Source of the DNA: Paenibacillus sp. MAHUQ-63
GTDB lineage: Bacteria > Bacillota > Bacilli > Paenibacillales > NBRC-103111
Length of the DNA: 64,000 nt
Reading direction: 5' to 3'
Assembly (NCBI RefSeq): GCF_028765165.1
Contig: NZ_JARADB010000009.1
Location: 98,791-162,790, forward strand
The notes under the pieces are model-generated. The model made no database searches and was not told the origin of the DNA. It was given only the letters and a program-made list of their open reading frames with translations. Position 1 is the stretch's first letter. Every line of letters begins with the position of its first letter. Below are positions 10,390 to 20,798 of the stretch, in pieces. Position numbers and translations under genes: made by a program.

Positions 10390-10854
10390 ATGAGTAATTG
10401 CTTGAGGCTGGGCAGTGCGGGCTTATATGCCCGCGACAGACGCAGACTGGCGGCATTCTATCAGTCGACGTTCGATATGCAGCTGCAGGATCCGGATGCC
10501 GATCAGGAAGTGTCTCTGCTGACGATGGGGCAGGCTCCCCATTACAGCCATCTAAGCATTGTCAGCGATCCCATCGCCGTGCGGATGGTGTTCCATACCG
10601 GATCTCTTACCGAGATGAAGCGGCTGTGGGAGAAAGTGAAAGCCGGCGGGGTCCCTGCAAGGGGATTGTATATACAGGACGAAGGGATCTCCTTTCACTT
10701 CCCGGATCCCGAGGGTAACCGGGTAACCGTGTTATGGCCCCAGGAGCTGCAGGACGGCCAAGGCGCTAAGGATTGGAGATTGCATGGCGACGCCGAGAAC
10801 GTGCAGTGGGTTCAACATAATTTGGCTAGAAAGCCGAAAGGTGGGCAGGTATGA
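10390..10854 (+). CDS. VOC-superfamily (glyoxalase/dioxygenase-like) protein
   Basis: The product has about 154 residues. The opening LGSAGLYARDRRRLAAFYQ and the later ISFHFPDPEGNRVTVLWP are typical of the first and last beta-alpha-beta units of vicinal-oxygen-chelate proteins, which bind a metal and act on glyoxals, catechols or antibiotics. The ATG at 10390 is preferred over a GTG at 10381 because GAAAGG (10373-10378) is spaced correctly only for the ATG. The stop codon overlaps the ATG of the giant RHS gene (ATGA), so the two are probably translationally coupled. That is an odd partner for a secreted protein. The substrate cannot be told from the sequence. Confidence 0.8.
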   Translation: MSNCLRLGSAGLYARDRRRLAAFYQSTFDMQLQDPDADQEVSLLTMGQAPHYSHLSIVSDPIAVRMVFHTGSLTEMKRLWEKVKAGGVPARGLYIQDEGISFHFPDPEGNRVTVLWPQELQDGQGAKDWRLHGDAENVQWVQHNLARKPKGGQV

Positions 10855-13800
10855 GCAGGACATGGAATTGCCATAGGATTATGGCGGCGGTACTTATTTT
10901 AAGCATGATCATGACCTCGTCATTTCCGTCGCTATGGCTGACCGAAGCGTCGGCAGCGGGGAATGGGGGACAAGGCTCCGTTATCTCCGGGGACAGTGTG
11001 ACGAAAGAGATATGGCCCGATTGGGCGAAGAAGGAAATTGAGGAGCTGCTCGCAGCAGGGCTTATTGCCGGGTATGAGGACGGGAGCTTTAGACCGGACC
11101 GATTGGTAACGAGAGCGGAGCTGATCGCGTTAACGGCTCGCCTGAACGACGCCTTGCAGCCGGAAACGGATGAACAGTCCCTGAATGTAACCTTCCGGGA
11201 TGTTCAGGACGAATGGTTTGCGGCGGATGTGCAGAAGGCTGCCCGGCTGGGCTGGGTGCAGAGTTCGGCCGACGGCCAGTTCCGGCCGAACGCGCCGGTA
11301 ACCCGTGCCGAGGCAGCGGTTATTATGAACCGGCTGCTGAAGCTGGATGCGCAGGGGGCCGAGTCTTTCAAGGATGCGTCAGTCATCCCGGCTTGGGCGG
11401 CGGAAGCTGTCGCAGCGATGTCTAAGGCCGGGATGATCGGCGGTTATCCCGATGGCACCTTTCAGGGAGACAGACCGCTGACGCGCGCGGAGATTGCCGT
11501 GATTTTGCACCGGATATGGGTGTATTGGAAAGATAAGCAGGAGCAGGCGTTGACCGTCAACGTGCAGGGGCTGCAGGGCGAACCATTAGCCGGTGCGCAT
11601 GTTACGGTGCACGACAAAGGCGACCGTTCCGTCCGCTTGTGGGGGATGACGAATGCCGAGGGCCAGCTTTCCTTGCAGCTGCCTTACGGTCAATATGAAA
11701 TAACGGCAGGTGCTGACGGTCTTGCCGCTCATGAGGCGGTACATTTCCGCAAGGGCGTGCAGACCGCTGAGTTGAAAGCTGTGGAGGCCGCAGCATTCAA
11801 GGGAGTGCTGAAGGGCGAAGACGGAAAAGGGGCGGCAGGCGTTCTGCTCGCTTTCGCTACGAATCCTACCTTCTTTACGGTTACCGATGCTCAAGGCGCA
11901 TTTACAGTTTATGTGCTGCCTGACCGCAATTACCGGGGGATGGTGCTGGAGGACCGATCTGCATCGACCCTCTATAGCGGGCAGGTTCCGCCTGTGCTTC
12001 GTTATTTGGACGGCAAGTCGTCCGAACCTGACGGATGCCAATGCCGCATTCAGGAATGGAAGCAGGAGTTGAAGGGAGCGAAGGCGGGGCAAGTCACCGA
12101 TCTGGGATCCGTTGAGCTCGCGGATATCAACAAGCCTCCAGGTCATGGAGGCGGAGGTGGAAGTGGCGGTCATGGCGGCGGAGGCGGCAATGGCAACGGC
12201 AATGGTAATGGCAACGGTAATGGTGGTGGCACGCCTGACCGGACGCCGCCGGCCGTACCAGGTACGCTTACGGCAAGCGCCAAAACCGCAGCAGTTGAGC
12301 TGCATTGGCAGCAGGTGCCGGATGCCGACTTAGCCGGTTATCGATTATACACGTCAACGAATGGGGGCTTGCTTTGGGGGCCTGCCCAGCCGTTAGGGAA
12401 AGTGATTCAGTATACGGCGGAAGGACTGGTTCCCGGTACGCTGTACACGTTCGCCGTCACAGCGGTGGATGCGGCAGGCAACGAATCGGCGAAGTCGAAC
12501 GTCGCGAATGCCGTGCCGCTCGCTGCTGTTGACTCGACGCCGCCGGACGTCCCTAGCGGATTGACGGCAGCAGCCGGGATGCAGACCGTCGGTCTTAGCT
12601 GGCAGGCGGTCAGCAGCAGCGATTTGGCCGGATACTATGTGTATACCTCGCATGATTTCGGCGCAACGTGGTCGTCTCCGCCTGCGACCGTTACGGGAAC
12701 GACTTACAGCGCGCTGAACCTTACGGCCGGCGTACCGTATACGTTCGCGGTGTCGGCGGTGGACGGCAGCGGGAATGAATCCGCCAAATCGTCTCCCGTC
12801 ACTTCCGTACCGCTTCCAGGTATCGATGTTACGCCGCCGGCGGCTCCCGGCGGTCTGCATGCCGTGTCAGGCGTCGGCCGTGTGGATCTGTCATGGCTGG
12901 CAGGCAGCGAGCCGGATTTGGCCGGATACCGCATTCATACATCGACGGATTATGGCCTCACATGGGGCGCGCCTTCCGTCACAGTCACCGGAACGACGTA
13001 TTCGGTGACGCAGTTAACCTACGGCGTAACGTATACGTTTGCCGTTACAGCGCTGGACTTGAGCGGCAATGAATCGCCGAAATCCTCCTCCGTTCAGGCG
13101 GTACCGCTTGCCGAGCCCGATCATACGGCGCCTGAGGTGCCGGCGGAATTGGCCGCCACAGCGGCTGCAGGCAAAGTCAGCCTGCAGTGGCGCAGCGTAA
13201 CGGATCTCGATCTGGCCGGTTATATCGTCTATTATTCGGGGGACGGCGGAGCCTCATGGACAGCAATTCCGACCGGGGGAACCGTACCTGCATATGAGGT
13301 AAGCGGACTGACTCCGGGTACATCCTATCTCTTCGCCGTTGCGGCCAAGGATCTGGCTGGCAATGAATCCGACCGGTCGGCTGCCGTTTCTGCAACCGTC
13401 ACGCTCCCGTTGGAGCTTCCGCCCGATCCGGGCGAAGTGGCGACCGAGATTCCGGCTGACGGCACAGCGAAATTCGCCGACAATAATGCTTTCATCTACA
13501 GCGGAAGCAATCCGATTCAGACCGGCGTTACGCCGGGAGCGATGGAGCCGGAACGGCTCTCGGTGCTGCGGGGCTTGGCGCTGGATGAAGAAGGGAAGCC
13601 TCTCGCTGGGATAACGGTTTCCATTGTCGGCCACGAGGAGTTTGGACACACCTTGACGCGTGCCGACGGCATGTTCGATTTGGCCGTCAATGGCGGTTCG
13701 AATGTCACTGTTCATTATGAAAAGCAAGGCTACATGGCTATTGGGCGCAAAGTGCATGCATCCTGGGAGAGCTATGTGACGCTGCCTGATGTCGTGCTCA

Positions 13801-16800
13801 AAGCGTTCGATACGAAAGTAACAACCGTTGAACTGTCCGGAAGCTCCACGGATTTCCAGGTCGTTCAAGGCAGTCCGGTCACGGACGCCGACGGTACGAG
13901 ACAGGCGACGCTGCTCATTCCGCAGGGGACCACGGCATATATGAAGCTTGCCGACGGCTCGACCGTACCGCTTCCAAGCATGAATGTCCGAGCGACGGAA
14001 TATACCGTAGGAGATAAAGGCAAGCAGGCGATGCCAGGCGATCTTCCGGCATTCGTAGGCTATACGTACGCCGTGGAGCTTTCGGCGGATGAAGCGGTGG
14101 CTGCAGGGGCGTCCGAGGTTCGCTTCAGCCAACCGATCTATACCTATGTGGATAACTTCTTGGAGTTCCCTGTTGGGGAGACCGTTCCTTCCGGTTATTA
14201 TGACCGTAAAGCAGGAGAATGGGTGCCTTCCAAGAACGGCAAAATCATTCAAATATTGCGAGTTGATGGCGGTAGAGCCGTCATAGACTCGGATGCAGAC
14301 ACCTTGGAAGACGACGCTGCGAAGCTTGCGGCGCTCGGGTTCACGGAAGCGGAGCTGTTGAAGCTCGGCGGCATGTATGAACCCGGCAAAACCTTGTGGC
14401 GCGTGCCGATTGAGCATTTTACCCCATGGGACTTCAACTGGCCTTACGGTCTGCCGGGGGACGCGGCGAATCCGCCGAACCGGAAACCGAATTCCAACGA
14501 TCCTAATGTCAAAGATCCATGCAAGAGTTCGGGATCGGTGATCGGCTGCCAGGAGATGACGCTCGGGGAAGTCATTCCGGTGACAGGGACGAATATGACG
14601 TTAAATTACTACAGCCGCAGAGCCGAGGGCTACCAAGGCAAAGCAGCGCTGGAAATCCCTGTTCTCGACGGTCCGCTGCCGCCGTCCGTTGTGGCCGTTA
14701 CGGTGGACATTCAGATTGCAGGACGCCGAATCACGGCAAGTATCCCATTATCGCAAGGAAGCAAGCCTTACCGTTACGTTTGGGATGGCAAAGACGCCTA
14801 TGGCCGGCAATTAATCGGTATTCATGAATATCAAGTTACGGTGCAGTATCATTACATGCCTGTGTATTATTCTTCATCGGGCTCGTTTGCAAGCAGCTTC
14901 GGCCAAGCGGCAGGCGTGACCAAAGGATCCAGAAACGTCATCGGAGGGGGAAGAGCGGCGACGACGATTGCGACCTCGCGCACATGGAACGGCACTATCG
15001 AAAGCCCGATCGATCCGTACCAAGACATGGGCATAGCCGGCTGGAGCCTTAGCCCGCATCACAGCTACGATAAGTTGACCGGCACGCTTGGCAAAGGCAG
15101 CGGCTTCATCGAGCAGCGGCCAAAATCCGTGCGCAACGCTCAAGAAATCGTGTTCCGTGAGAGCCCTTCTGCTCCGGGCACAGGGATTGCGGCCGGCAAT
15201 AAAACGACGATTCCGACAATGATGGCTGTTGGACCCGATGGGGACTTATATCTTAATACGTATAAGACACTCCCGCTGCCCTATCCGGATAACGTACAAA
15301 CGGATGTATTCCGCCTGCAAGGAGACGGCACAGCTGTTGAGGTGGCCGGGATGAAGGGTCAGCTGTCGATGAACGCGCTGGCGGTGGATGCTGAAGGCAC
15401 CTTGTATGGAACCAGCTGGGGGACTTACCGGATTTGGAAGAAAGCCGTAGCGGACCCGGAGTGGGTGCCAATTGCAGGTAGCGGCCTCCTTGGCGCCGAG
15501 TATGAAGATCCTGGCGATGGCGTTCCGGCGACGCAAGTGAAGCTGTACGATCCGAGAAATATTGAAATCGCTGCAGACGGCAGCATTTACTTTACCGATT
15601 CCAGCCGGTTATACCGGATTGGCGCAGATGGCATACTGACTGCTCTCGGCGAACGCGGATATAGGAGTAAGGACAATTTCGGCGTAGACAACGGTCCGGT
15701 AACGAAAAGAAACGTCGGCATCGTGGACGATATCGAGCTTGGCCCTGACGGCTCCTTATATTTGCTGGATGTAGCAGGTTGCTCGGGAAGCAACTGCACC
15801 TATGCGCGAATCCGCAAAATGACGGAGGACGGCACGATTTCTCTGTATGCGGGAGATATCACGCCTAGTCTCGTTCAATTCTATGAAGGCATCCCGGCAA
15901 CCGAGGCGGTCTTCAACATCGAAGGGCCGCGGATGGAAATCGACCGGGCGGGGAACATCTACGTACTTGTACCGAGTCCGTCGGACGACCGCAAGTTGTA
16001 CCGGATCACAACGGACCAAATTTTCCAAGAGGTAGCGGCGGATTTCATTGCCAGCGTCAAACAGCAGGTGAAAGATGAAGGCGGCGCCTACTCAGGGACC
16101 GTGCCGATCCGATTGATGTCCACGGGACCTCAGGATGAATTGATTATTCAAGTGCAAAGCAGCAAAGCGGCCGGCGATTTCTTCTACCTGTACCGGTTGA
16201 TGCCTGAGGCGAAGCCGGATTTCGTAAACGGCAGCGCCACGGAGCGATATTTATTCGATCCGAACTCGGGTCGGCATGTAGAAACGAAAAACGCGCTCAC
16301 CGGCGGCACGATCACTCGTTTCGAGTACGATGGGGAAGGCCGCTTAATCAAGCTCTACGACCGCAATAACAATGAAGTTCGCGTAGAGCGGGACAGCAGC
16401 GGGGTGCCTACGGCCATTGTGGCGCCAGGCGGCCAGCGGACGGCGCTAACCGTGGAGCACGGACAATTGACGCAAATCGCGAATCCTGCGGGAGAGTCGT
16501 TCGTCATGACATATGACAGCAAGGGACTATTGAAAGAGTTTGCCGATCCGAACCGGCATGTGCGCAAGTACGGATACGATGCCCAAGGTTATCTGACCAG
16601 CGCGGAAAATCCGCTGGAAGGCGTATCAACATTGGCACGCGAAAGTGCGGTTAACGGATATAAGGTGATTTACACGAAACCGGGCAACCGGATCACGACG
16701 TATGAAGTAACGCGGGAATTAGGCCAGTTGAAGCGGGCGACCACCGATCCCTCCGGTGCGAAGACCGTCTACGTGGTGAAAGACGATGGAACGGAAACGA

Positions 16801-19325
16801 CGGATTACCCGGACGGAACCAAAGTTATCCAGACGAAATCGCCTGACCCGCGTTGGGGAGACGATTCACCGGTCATTTCCAGTATGACGGTGACTTCGCC
16901 GTCCGGCCGGAAATGGACGCTCGGAGAGAAGCGCGTTGCGCAGCTGGAGAACAGAAGCGATCCGTCAAGCTTGAAGTCGTTGACCATGACGTACTCGATG
17001 ACCGAGACGAATGCAGGACGTACGACGACATCGAGCTCATCGATTCTTTATACAGTTGCTGAGAAGAAGTTCACGGAAACAAGCGCGGAAGGCTACGTAA
17101 CGCACACTTATCTGGACAGCTACGACCGAGTGGTCAAAATCCAAGATTCCGATCCGAAGCTGGCGCCGACCCTATTCCTATACGATACGAAGGGAAGGCT
17201 GCAGCGTGCGGAGCAGGGAGAGCAGTTCGTCGTGCAGACGTACGATGCGAAGAACCGGCTGGAGCAGACGACGGACGCGGCGGGGCAGACCAAGCGGTAT
17301 ACGTACGACGAGGCGGACCGGGTCATTGCGATCCAGCTGCCAAGCGGCAAAACCGTTGGCAAAGGCTACGACGGCGCCGGCAATCTCACCGAGGTGACGA
17401 CGGCGGGTCTGGACGTTTACCGTCAAACCTTCAACGGTTTGGATCAGTTCAGCTCCTTTGCGCCGGATAGCGCAACCGAAGCGTTGACGGTCCTGTACAA
17501 TGCATCCGGCAAGTTCGATAAAGCGGTGCTGCCTAGCGGCCGGGAAGTTGCCTACGGATACGATGCAACAGGGCGTGTGAACAGCTTGAACGACGACGAA
17601 ATTTCCCGAGCGTTTACGTATCAAGGAAATACGGACCTTGTCAGCAAGCTCGAGAACACAATTTCGGCCGATCCGGCCTACAAACAATCCATGGGGTACA
17701 AATACGACGGATCGTCTGTGACTGAGCTAACGCTGTCCGGTCTGGCGAACGGTAAATTCACCTATACGTATGACGGGTATTCCAATCTTACAGGCTTTAA
17801 AATGACGGCCGGCAATGTGACGAACAAAGAGACTTTGCTGGGCTATGATAAAGATTTGAATATGATCCGTTTCGGGCCGTTTACCTTTAATCGCACTGCG
17901 CCGGGCAAGCGGGTAGGCTCTATCACGGACGGCGCAATGAACGTAGGCAAAGAGTATGATGGTAACGGCCGTGTCAAAGGATTAACTTACACTTTGGGCG
18001 GAACGGAAGTCTACAAAGTGGATCACATTTTCGATAAGCGCGGCTATTTGACGGATAAAACCGTAACGACATCGGCCGGGCAGGAAGTTTACTCCTATGG
18101 ATATGGAGACGACGGGCAACTGACGAGCGTTACGAAGACAGGTCCGGACGGTCCGTTCACGGAGAGCTATGATTACGATGACAGCCGCAACCGGATTTAC
18201 CGGGACGTTACGGGGTCATCGGCCGAGAGTGCAGAGTTCGGCGACTATAATTTGCTGAAATCTTCGGGTTCGGTACCTTATGTATTCGATAAAGATGGCT
18301 ACCTGACCAACAAAGGCAGCGATACCTTCACCTATGCATCCAGAGGCGAGCTGTTGGAGGCTAACGTCGGCGGCATCACGTACAAATATGGTTATGACGC
18401 CATTGGACGGCGGGTGTCCCGCGAAGTATCCGGGCAGAAGACGCAGTACTTGTACGGTAATCCGAACTCGCCGCACATGGTGACGGCTGTTGTGGACCCC
18501 GATCAATCCGTTACGAGCTATTTCTATGACGAGCAAGGGAAGCTGCTGGCTTTGGAAAAAGGAAGTGTCCGTTATTATGTTATTACGGATGGCGTAGGGA
18601 CTCCGCAGCTTGTGCTTCAAAGCGACCGTACCGTCGTGAAGAAGCTGCAGTATGATTCCTTCGGCAATCTGCTTGCGGACAGCAATCCGTCGTTTACATT
18701 GGCGCTCGGCTATGCCGGCGGTTTGGCGGATGAGGGCACGAAGCTGGTGCGCTTCGGCTTCCGCGATTATGATCCGCATACCGGCCGCTGGACGGCTAAG
18801 GATCCGATCCTGCTGGACGGCGAGCAGTCCAATCTGTACGCCTATGTGAATAACAACCCGATCTCGTATCGGGATCCGTGCGGCTTGTTCTGCGTCGGCG
18901 CGAGCGCTTATGAAGGCTTGGGCGGAGGCGGCAAGGTGTGCATAACGGACGAAGGCGTGTCGGCTTGCGCCGAGGTTGGCGTCGGTGTGGGCGGCGGCTT
19001 CGAAATCAGCCCGGTGGAAGATCTATCGAGCACGGAATTGGCCGTTGAAGCGACAGTGAAGGCTTCATGGGGGCCGGCGTCCTTCTCGGACGGCGTGAAG
19101 CTGACGAGCAAATGGAACGGCGATTGCCCGCAATTTTCGCTGCTGGCCAAGGGAGAGCTGGGACCGTTCGGTTATGACTTCATGAGCCCGTCGGAATCGT
19201 CGATGAATTTGGAGTTGGACCATTTCGGCACGGATGTGAAAAATGCCAAAAACTTGTTCAAGAAGACGGGCACCAGCTTCGAGGCAGCTTTGAAAACGAA
19301 GGCTTGTGCGCAGTATAAGTGGTAA
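10851..19325 (+). CDS. Giant SLH-anchored RHS/YD-repeat surface protein
   Basis: The product has 2824 residues. A signal peptide (hydrophobic MAAVLILSMIMTSSFPSLWL) is followed by three SLH modules (about 54-224: SFRPDRLVTRAELIAL, QFRPNAPVTRAEAAVI, TFQGDRPLTRAEIAVI). Next come carboxypeptidase-regulatory-like modules and a Gly/Asn/His-rich linker (about 430-460). Four fibronectin-III repeats follow (about 464-853, each with DLAGY). Then come another regulatory-like module, an NHL-type propeller (about 1440-1715) and a long array of YD repeats (about 1797-2617). The RHS-associated core reads RFGFRDYDPHTGRWTAKDP to DPCGL (ending near 2680). The last ~145 residues are a unique Gly/Val-rich tip with several Cys. 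RHS shells usually encapsulate a C-terminal toxin that is released by cleavage. I recognise no toxin motif in this tip and no immunity gene follows. The gene overlaps the VOC gene by 4 bp and is ended by a strong terminator. Confidence 0.9.
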   Translation: MSRTWNCHRIMAAVLILSMIMTSSFPSLWLTEASAAGNGGQGSVISGDSVTKEIWPDWAKKEIEELLAAGLIAGYEDGSFRPDRLVTRAELIALTARLNDALQPETDEQSLNVTFRDVQDEWFAADVQKAARLGWVQSSADGQFRPNAPVTRAEAAVIMNRLLKLDAQGAESFKDASVIPAWAAEAVAAMSKAGMIGGYPDGTFQGDRPLTRAEIAVILHRIWVYWKDKQEQALTVNVQGLQGEPLAGAHVTVHDKGDRSVRLWGMTNAEGQLSLQLPYGQYEITAGADGLAAHEAVHFRKGVQTAELKAVEAAAFKGVLKGEDGKGAAGVLLAFATNPTFFTVTDAQGAFTVYVLPDRNYRGMVLEDRSASTLYSGQVPPVLRYLDGKSSEPDGCQCRIQEWKQELKGAKAGQVTDLGSVELADINKPPGHGGGGGSGGHGGGGGNGNGNGNGNGNGGGTPDRTPPAVPGTLTASAKTAAVELHWQQVPDADLAGYRLYTSTNGGLLWGPAQPLGKVIQYTAEGLVPGTLYTFAVTAVDAAGNESAKSNVANAVPLAAVDSTPPDVPSGLTAAAGMQTVGLSWQAVSSSDLAGYYVYTSHDFGATWSSPPATVTGTTYSALNLTAGVPYTFAVSAVDGSGNESAKSSPVTSVPLPGIDVTPPAAPGGLHAVSGVGRVDLSWLAGSEPDLAGYRIHTSTDYGLTWGAPSVTVTGTTYSVTQLTYGVTYTFAVTALDLSGNESPKSSSVQAVPLAEPDHTAPEVPAELAATAAAGKVSLQWRSVTDLDLAGYIVYYSGDGGASWTAIPTGGTVPAYEVSGLTPGTSYLFAVAAKDLAGNESDRSAAVSATVTLPLELPPDPGEVATEIPADGTAKFADNNAFIYSGSNPIQTGVTPGAMEPERLSVLRGLALDEEGKPLAGITVSIVGHEEFGHTLTRADGMFDLAVNGGSNVTVHYEKQGYMAIGRKVHASWESYVTLPDVVLKAFDTKVTTVELSGSSTDFQVVQGSPVTDADGTRQATLLIPQGTTAYMKLADGSTVPLPSMNVRATEYTVGDKGKQAMPGDLPAFVGYTYAVELSADEAVAAGASEVRFSQPIYTYVDNFLEFPVGETVPSGYYDRKAGEWVPSKNGKIIQILRVDGGRAVIDSDADTLEDDAAKLAALGFTEAELLKLGGMYEPGKTLWRVPIEHFTPWDFNWPYGLPGDAANPPNRKPNSNDPNVKDPCKSSGSVIGCQEMTLGEVIPVTGTNMTLNYYSRRAEGYQGKAALEIPVLDGPLPPSVVAVTVDIQIAGRRITASIPLSQGSKPYRYVWDGKDAYGRQLIGIHEYQVTVQYHYMPVYYSSSGSFASSFGQAAGVTKGSRNVIGGGRAATTIATSRTWNGTIESPIDPYQDMGIAGWSLSPHHSYDKLTGTLGKGSGFIEQRPKSVRNAQEIVFRESPSAPGTGIAAGNKTTIPTMMAVGPDGDLYLNTYKTLPLPYPDNVQTDVFRLQGDGTAVEVAGMKGQLSMNALAVDAEGTLYGTSWGTYRIWKKAVADPEWVPIAGSGLLGAEYEDPGDGVPATQVKLYDPRNIEIAADGSIYFTDSSRLYRIGADGILTALGERGYRSKDNFGVDNGPVTKRNVGIVDDIELGPDGSLYLLDVAGCSGSNCTYARIRKMTEDGTISLYAGDITPSLVQFYEGIPATEAVFNIEGPRMEIDRAGNIYVLVPSPSDDRKLYRITTDQIFQEVAADFIASVKQQVKDEGGAYSGTVPIRLMSTGPQDELIIQVQSSKAAGDFFYLYRLMPEAKPDFVNGSATERYLFDPNSGRHVETKNALTGGTITRFEYDGEGRLIKLYDRNNNEVRVERDSSGVPTAIVAPGGQRTALTVEHGQLTQIANPAGESFVMTYDSKGLLKEFADPNRHVRKYGYDAQGYLTSAENPLEGVSTLARESAVNGYKVIYTKPGNRITTYEVTRELGQLKRATTDPSGAKTVYVVKDDGTETTDYPDGTKVIQTKSPDPRWGDDSPVISSMTVTSPSGRKWTLGEKRVAQLENRSDPSSLKSLTMTYSMTETNAGRTTTSSSSILYTVAEKKFTETSAEGYVTHTYLDSYDRVVKIQDSDPKLAPTLFLYDTKGRLQRAEQGEQFVVQTYDAKNRLEQTTDAAGQTKRYTYDEADRVIAIQLPSGKTVGKGYDGAGNLTEVTTAGLDVYRQTFNGLDQFSSFAPDSATEALTVLYNASGKFDKAVLPSGREVAYGYDATGRVNSLNDDEISRAFTYQGNTDLVSKLENTISADPAYKQSMGYKYDGSSVTELTLSGLANGKFTYTYDGYSNLTGFKMTAGNVTNKETLLGYDKDLNMIRFGPFTFNRTAPGKRVGSITDGAMNVGKEYDGNGRVKGLTYTLGGTEVYKVDHIFDKRGYLTDKTVTTSAGQEVYSYGYGDDGQLTSVTKTGPDGPFTESYDYDDSRNRIYRDVTGSSAESAEFGDYNLLKSSGSVPYVFDKDGYLTNKGSDTFTYASRGELLEANVGGITYKYGYDAIGRRVSREVSGQKTQYLYGNPNSPHMVTAVVDPDQSVTSYFYDEQGKLLALEKGSVRYYVITDGVGTPQLVLQSDRTVVKKLQYDSFGNLLADSNPSFTLALGYAGGLADEGTKLVRFGFRDYDPHTGRWTAKDPILLDGEQSNLYAYVNNNPISYRDPCGLFCVGASAYEGLGGGGKVCITDEGVSACAEVGVGVGGGFEISPVEDLSSTELAVEATVKASWGPASFSDGVKLTSKWNGDCPQFSLLAKGELGPFGYDFMSPSESSMNLELDHFGTDVKNAKNLFKKTGTSFEAALKTKACAQYKW

Positions 19326-19333
19326 AATAGATG

Positions 19334-19363
19334 GAAGCCCCGGCAGTTCGTTGCCGGGGCTTC
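19334..19363. terminator. Bidirectional terminator between the RHS and GNAT genes
   Basis: GAAGCCCCGGCA and TGCCGGGGCTTC form a 12-bp GC-rich stem closed by a short loop, followed by TTCG then TTT. It lies between two convergent genes. Confidence 0.75.
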
Positions 19364-19381
19364 TTCGTTTGCGGGAGGCGC

Positions 19382-20368
19382 TTAGTTCAATTCGCGCACC
19401 ATTTTGTAGTTGCCGGGCTCGGCACGGAAGCCGATCAAGTCGCGGTTGATTCGCAGCATCGGTCCGTTCATGGAATCGTTATGCGTGCGCAAATAAGGGA
19501 CGCCGCAGGAGCGGGCCGTTCGCACGCCGAGCATTTTGAGCGCGAGGGCGATCCGCCTTCCGCGGTATTCCGGCAGCACGCCGGTGTACTCATGGTACAT
19601 CGCCCGCGTTTGCTCGTTCTGCTGGAGCGTAACGACGCCTACGTATTTGTCGCCATCCTTGGCGATATGAATCCATTCCGGCCGTACACCCGCCTGCCCG
19701 ATCGTCCATTTCTTCCATTCTTCGAACCAGGGGAAGCTGCCCGAGTACCCCGGGATATCCGGATGCGTAACTTGGTAGAGCTCGTGCAGCTTTCTTTCGC
19801 TCGCTTCTCCAGGTTCATCAGCCAAAGTGATGAGCCGAATTCCGCTCTGCTCGGCTTGTTGAATAGCGTCGAACAGCGTTTCGCCATCGAATACCGCCAA
19901 GTCTAGAACGGACTCGAACGTATGGCGTTCTTGGACGTAACCCCGGCGGCGTGCGAAATCGAGCGAACGCTCATCCGATTCCCGCATATAGTCGATGAGG
20001 CGGGAGGCCTTGACTTCCAAGGCCCATTGCAGGAGCGTGTCGTACAGCGCGCTTCCGATTCCTTGTCCGCGTCGTTCCGGGTGTACGACAACGGTGTGGC
20101 TGAGTGTGCCCGGCTCCGTCCAAGGAGCCCGCCAGGCGATCGCGTAAGCGACGACTTGTCCGCGCTCGTCTTCGGCCACCCATTTGGGACGGTCCCAGCC
20201 CATCAGTTCGCCCTCTTCGTTGTAATGAAGCTTGCCGGGCGGAATGTTCTCCTCGTCGAGCTGCAGCCGTTCAGCGGTCGTCGGCTCGGACCAGATCGTA
20301 TTCAACAGCGGAGCGACCGCTGCGAAGTCATCAGGATGCCGCAGCGGTCGAATCCTAAATTTGGACAT
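19382..20368 (-). CDS. Two-domain GNAT-family acetyltransferase
   Basis: The product has 328 residues. The N-terminal half has a full GNAT acetyl-CoA site (VVVHPERRGQGIGSALYDTLLQWA, near residues 85-110), preceded by VAYAIAWRAPW. The C-terminal half has a second GNAT core (TGVLPEYRGRRIALALKML, near 270), so the protein is a tandem GNAT of the mycothiol-synthase-like layout. Residue Asp-Glu patches and the substrate pocket give no clue to substrate. The ATG at 20368 is preferred to one 45 bp upstream because GGAGGT (20376-20381) precedes it by 7 bases. It stands alone: terminator on its 3' side, repeat-rich gap on its 5' side. Confidence 0.85.
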   Translation of the reverse strand: MSKFRIRPLRHPDDFAAVAPLLNTIWSEPTTAERLQLDEENIPPGKLHYNEEGELMGWDRPKWVAEDERGQVVAYAIAWRAPWTEPGTLSHTVVVHPERRGQGIGSALYDTLLQWALEVKASRLIDYMRESDERSLDFARRRGYVQERHTFESVLDLAVFDGETLFDAIQQAEQSGIRLITLADEPGEASERKLHELYQVTHPDIPGYSGSFPWFEEWKKWTIGQAGVRPEWIHIAKDGDKYVGVVTLQQNEQTRAMYHEYTGVLPEYRGRRIALALKMLGVRTARSCGVPYLRTHNDSMNGPMLRINRDLIGFRAEPGNYKMVRELN

Positions 20369-20608
20369 GTAGTTTACCTCCATTTGTATCAATAGTAGGC
20401 CATATGCAGCCATTATGACACGGATGGACGGAGTTGTATTGGTAAAGTCTGGATATAGGGAAATATTCGGGATGCGGGAAAAGGAGGCAAGAAGCTCATG
20501 GCCGGCGAAAGGAGCAGGTTTTGGCGGGAGTGAAGCTGTGCGGAGGAGATGAGCGGGGGGGCACGAGGGGAGCGCTCGGGGAGTGCGCGGCGGGCGCTAC
20601 ATAAAGCG

Positions 20609-20798
20609 TAACTGGAATTTCTCCAGTTATTTCATCCATTTCCCCCTTCAACCGAGGCGATAACTGGAAATTCTCCTGCTAATTTCACGAGAAATCGCAA
20701 TAAGGCTCGTCAATCGCTAATTTTAGATGGAGAAATTCCTTTTATTCCGTCCCGTGGGCTGCCTGGACACTGGAATAACTGGAGTGTTTCCAGTTATT
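20609..20798. repeat. Four-motif palindromic element, family C
   Basis: Two forward copies of a motif like GGAATTTCTCCAGTTAT (20614 and 20666, 52 bp apart) are followed by two reverse copies like ATAACTGGAGAAATTCC (20723 and 20775, again 52 bp apart). Outer copies are themselves short palindromes (TAACTGGA...TCCAGTTA). It contains no credible gene. It is the first of three such elements in this 1.1-kb gene-free interval. Confidence 0.75.
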
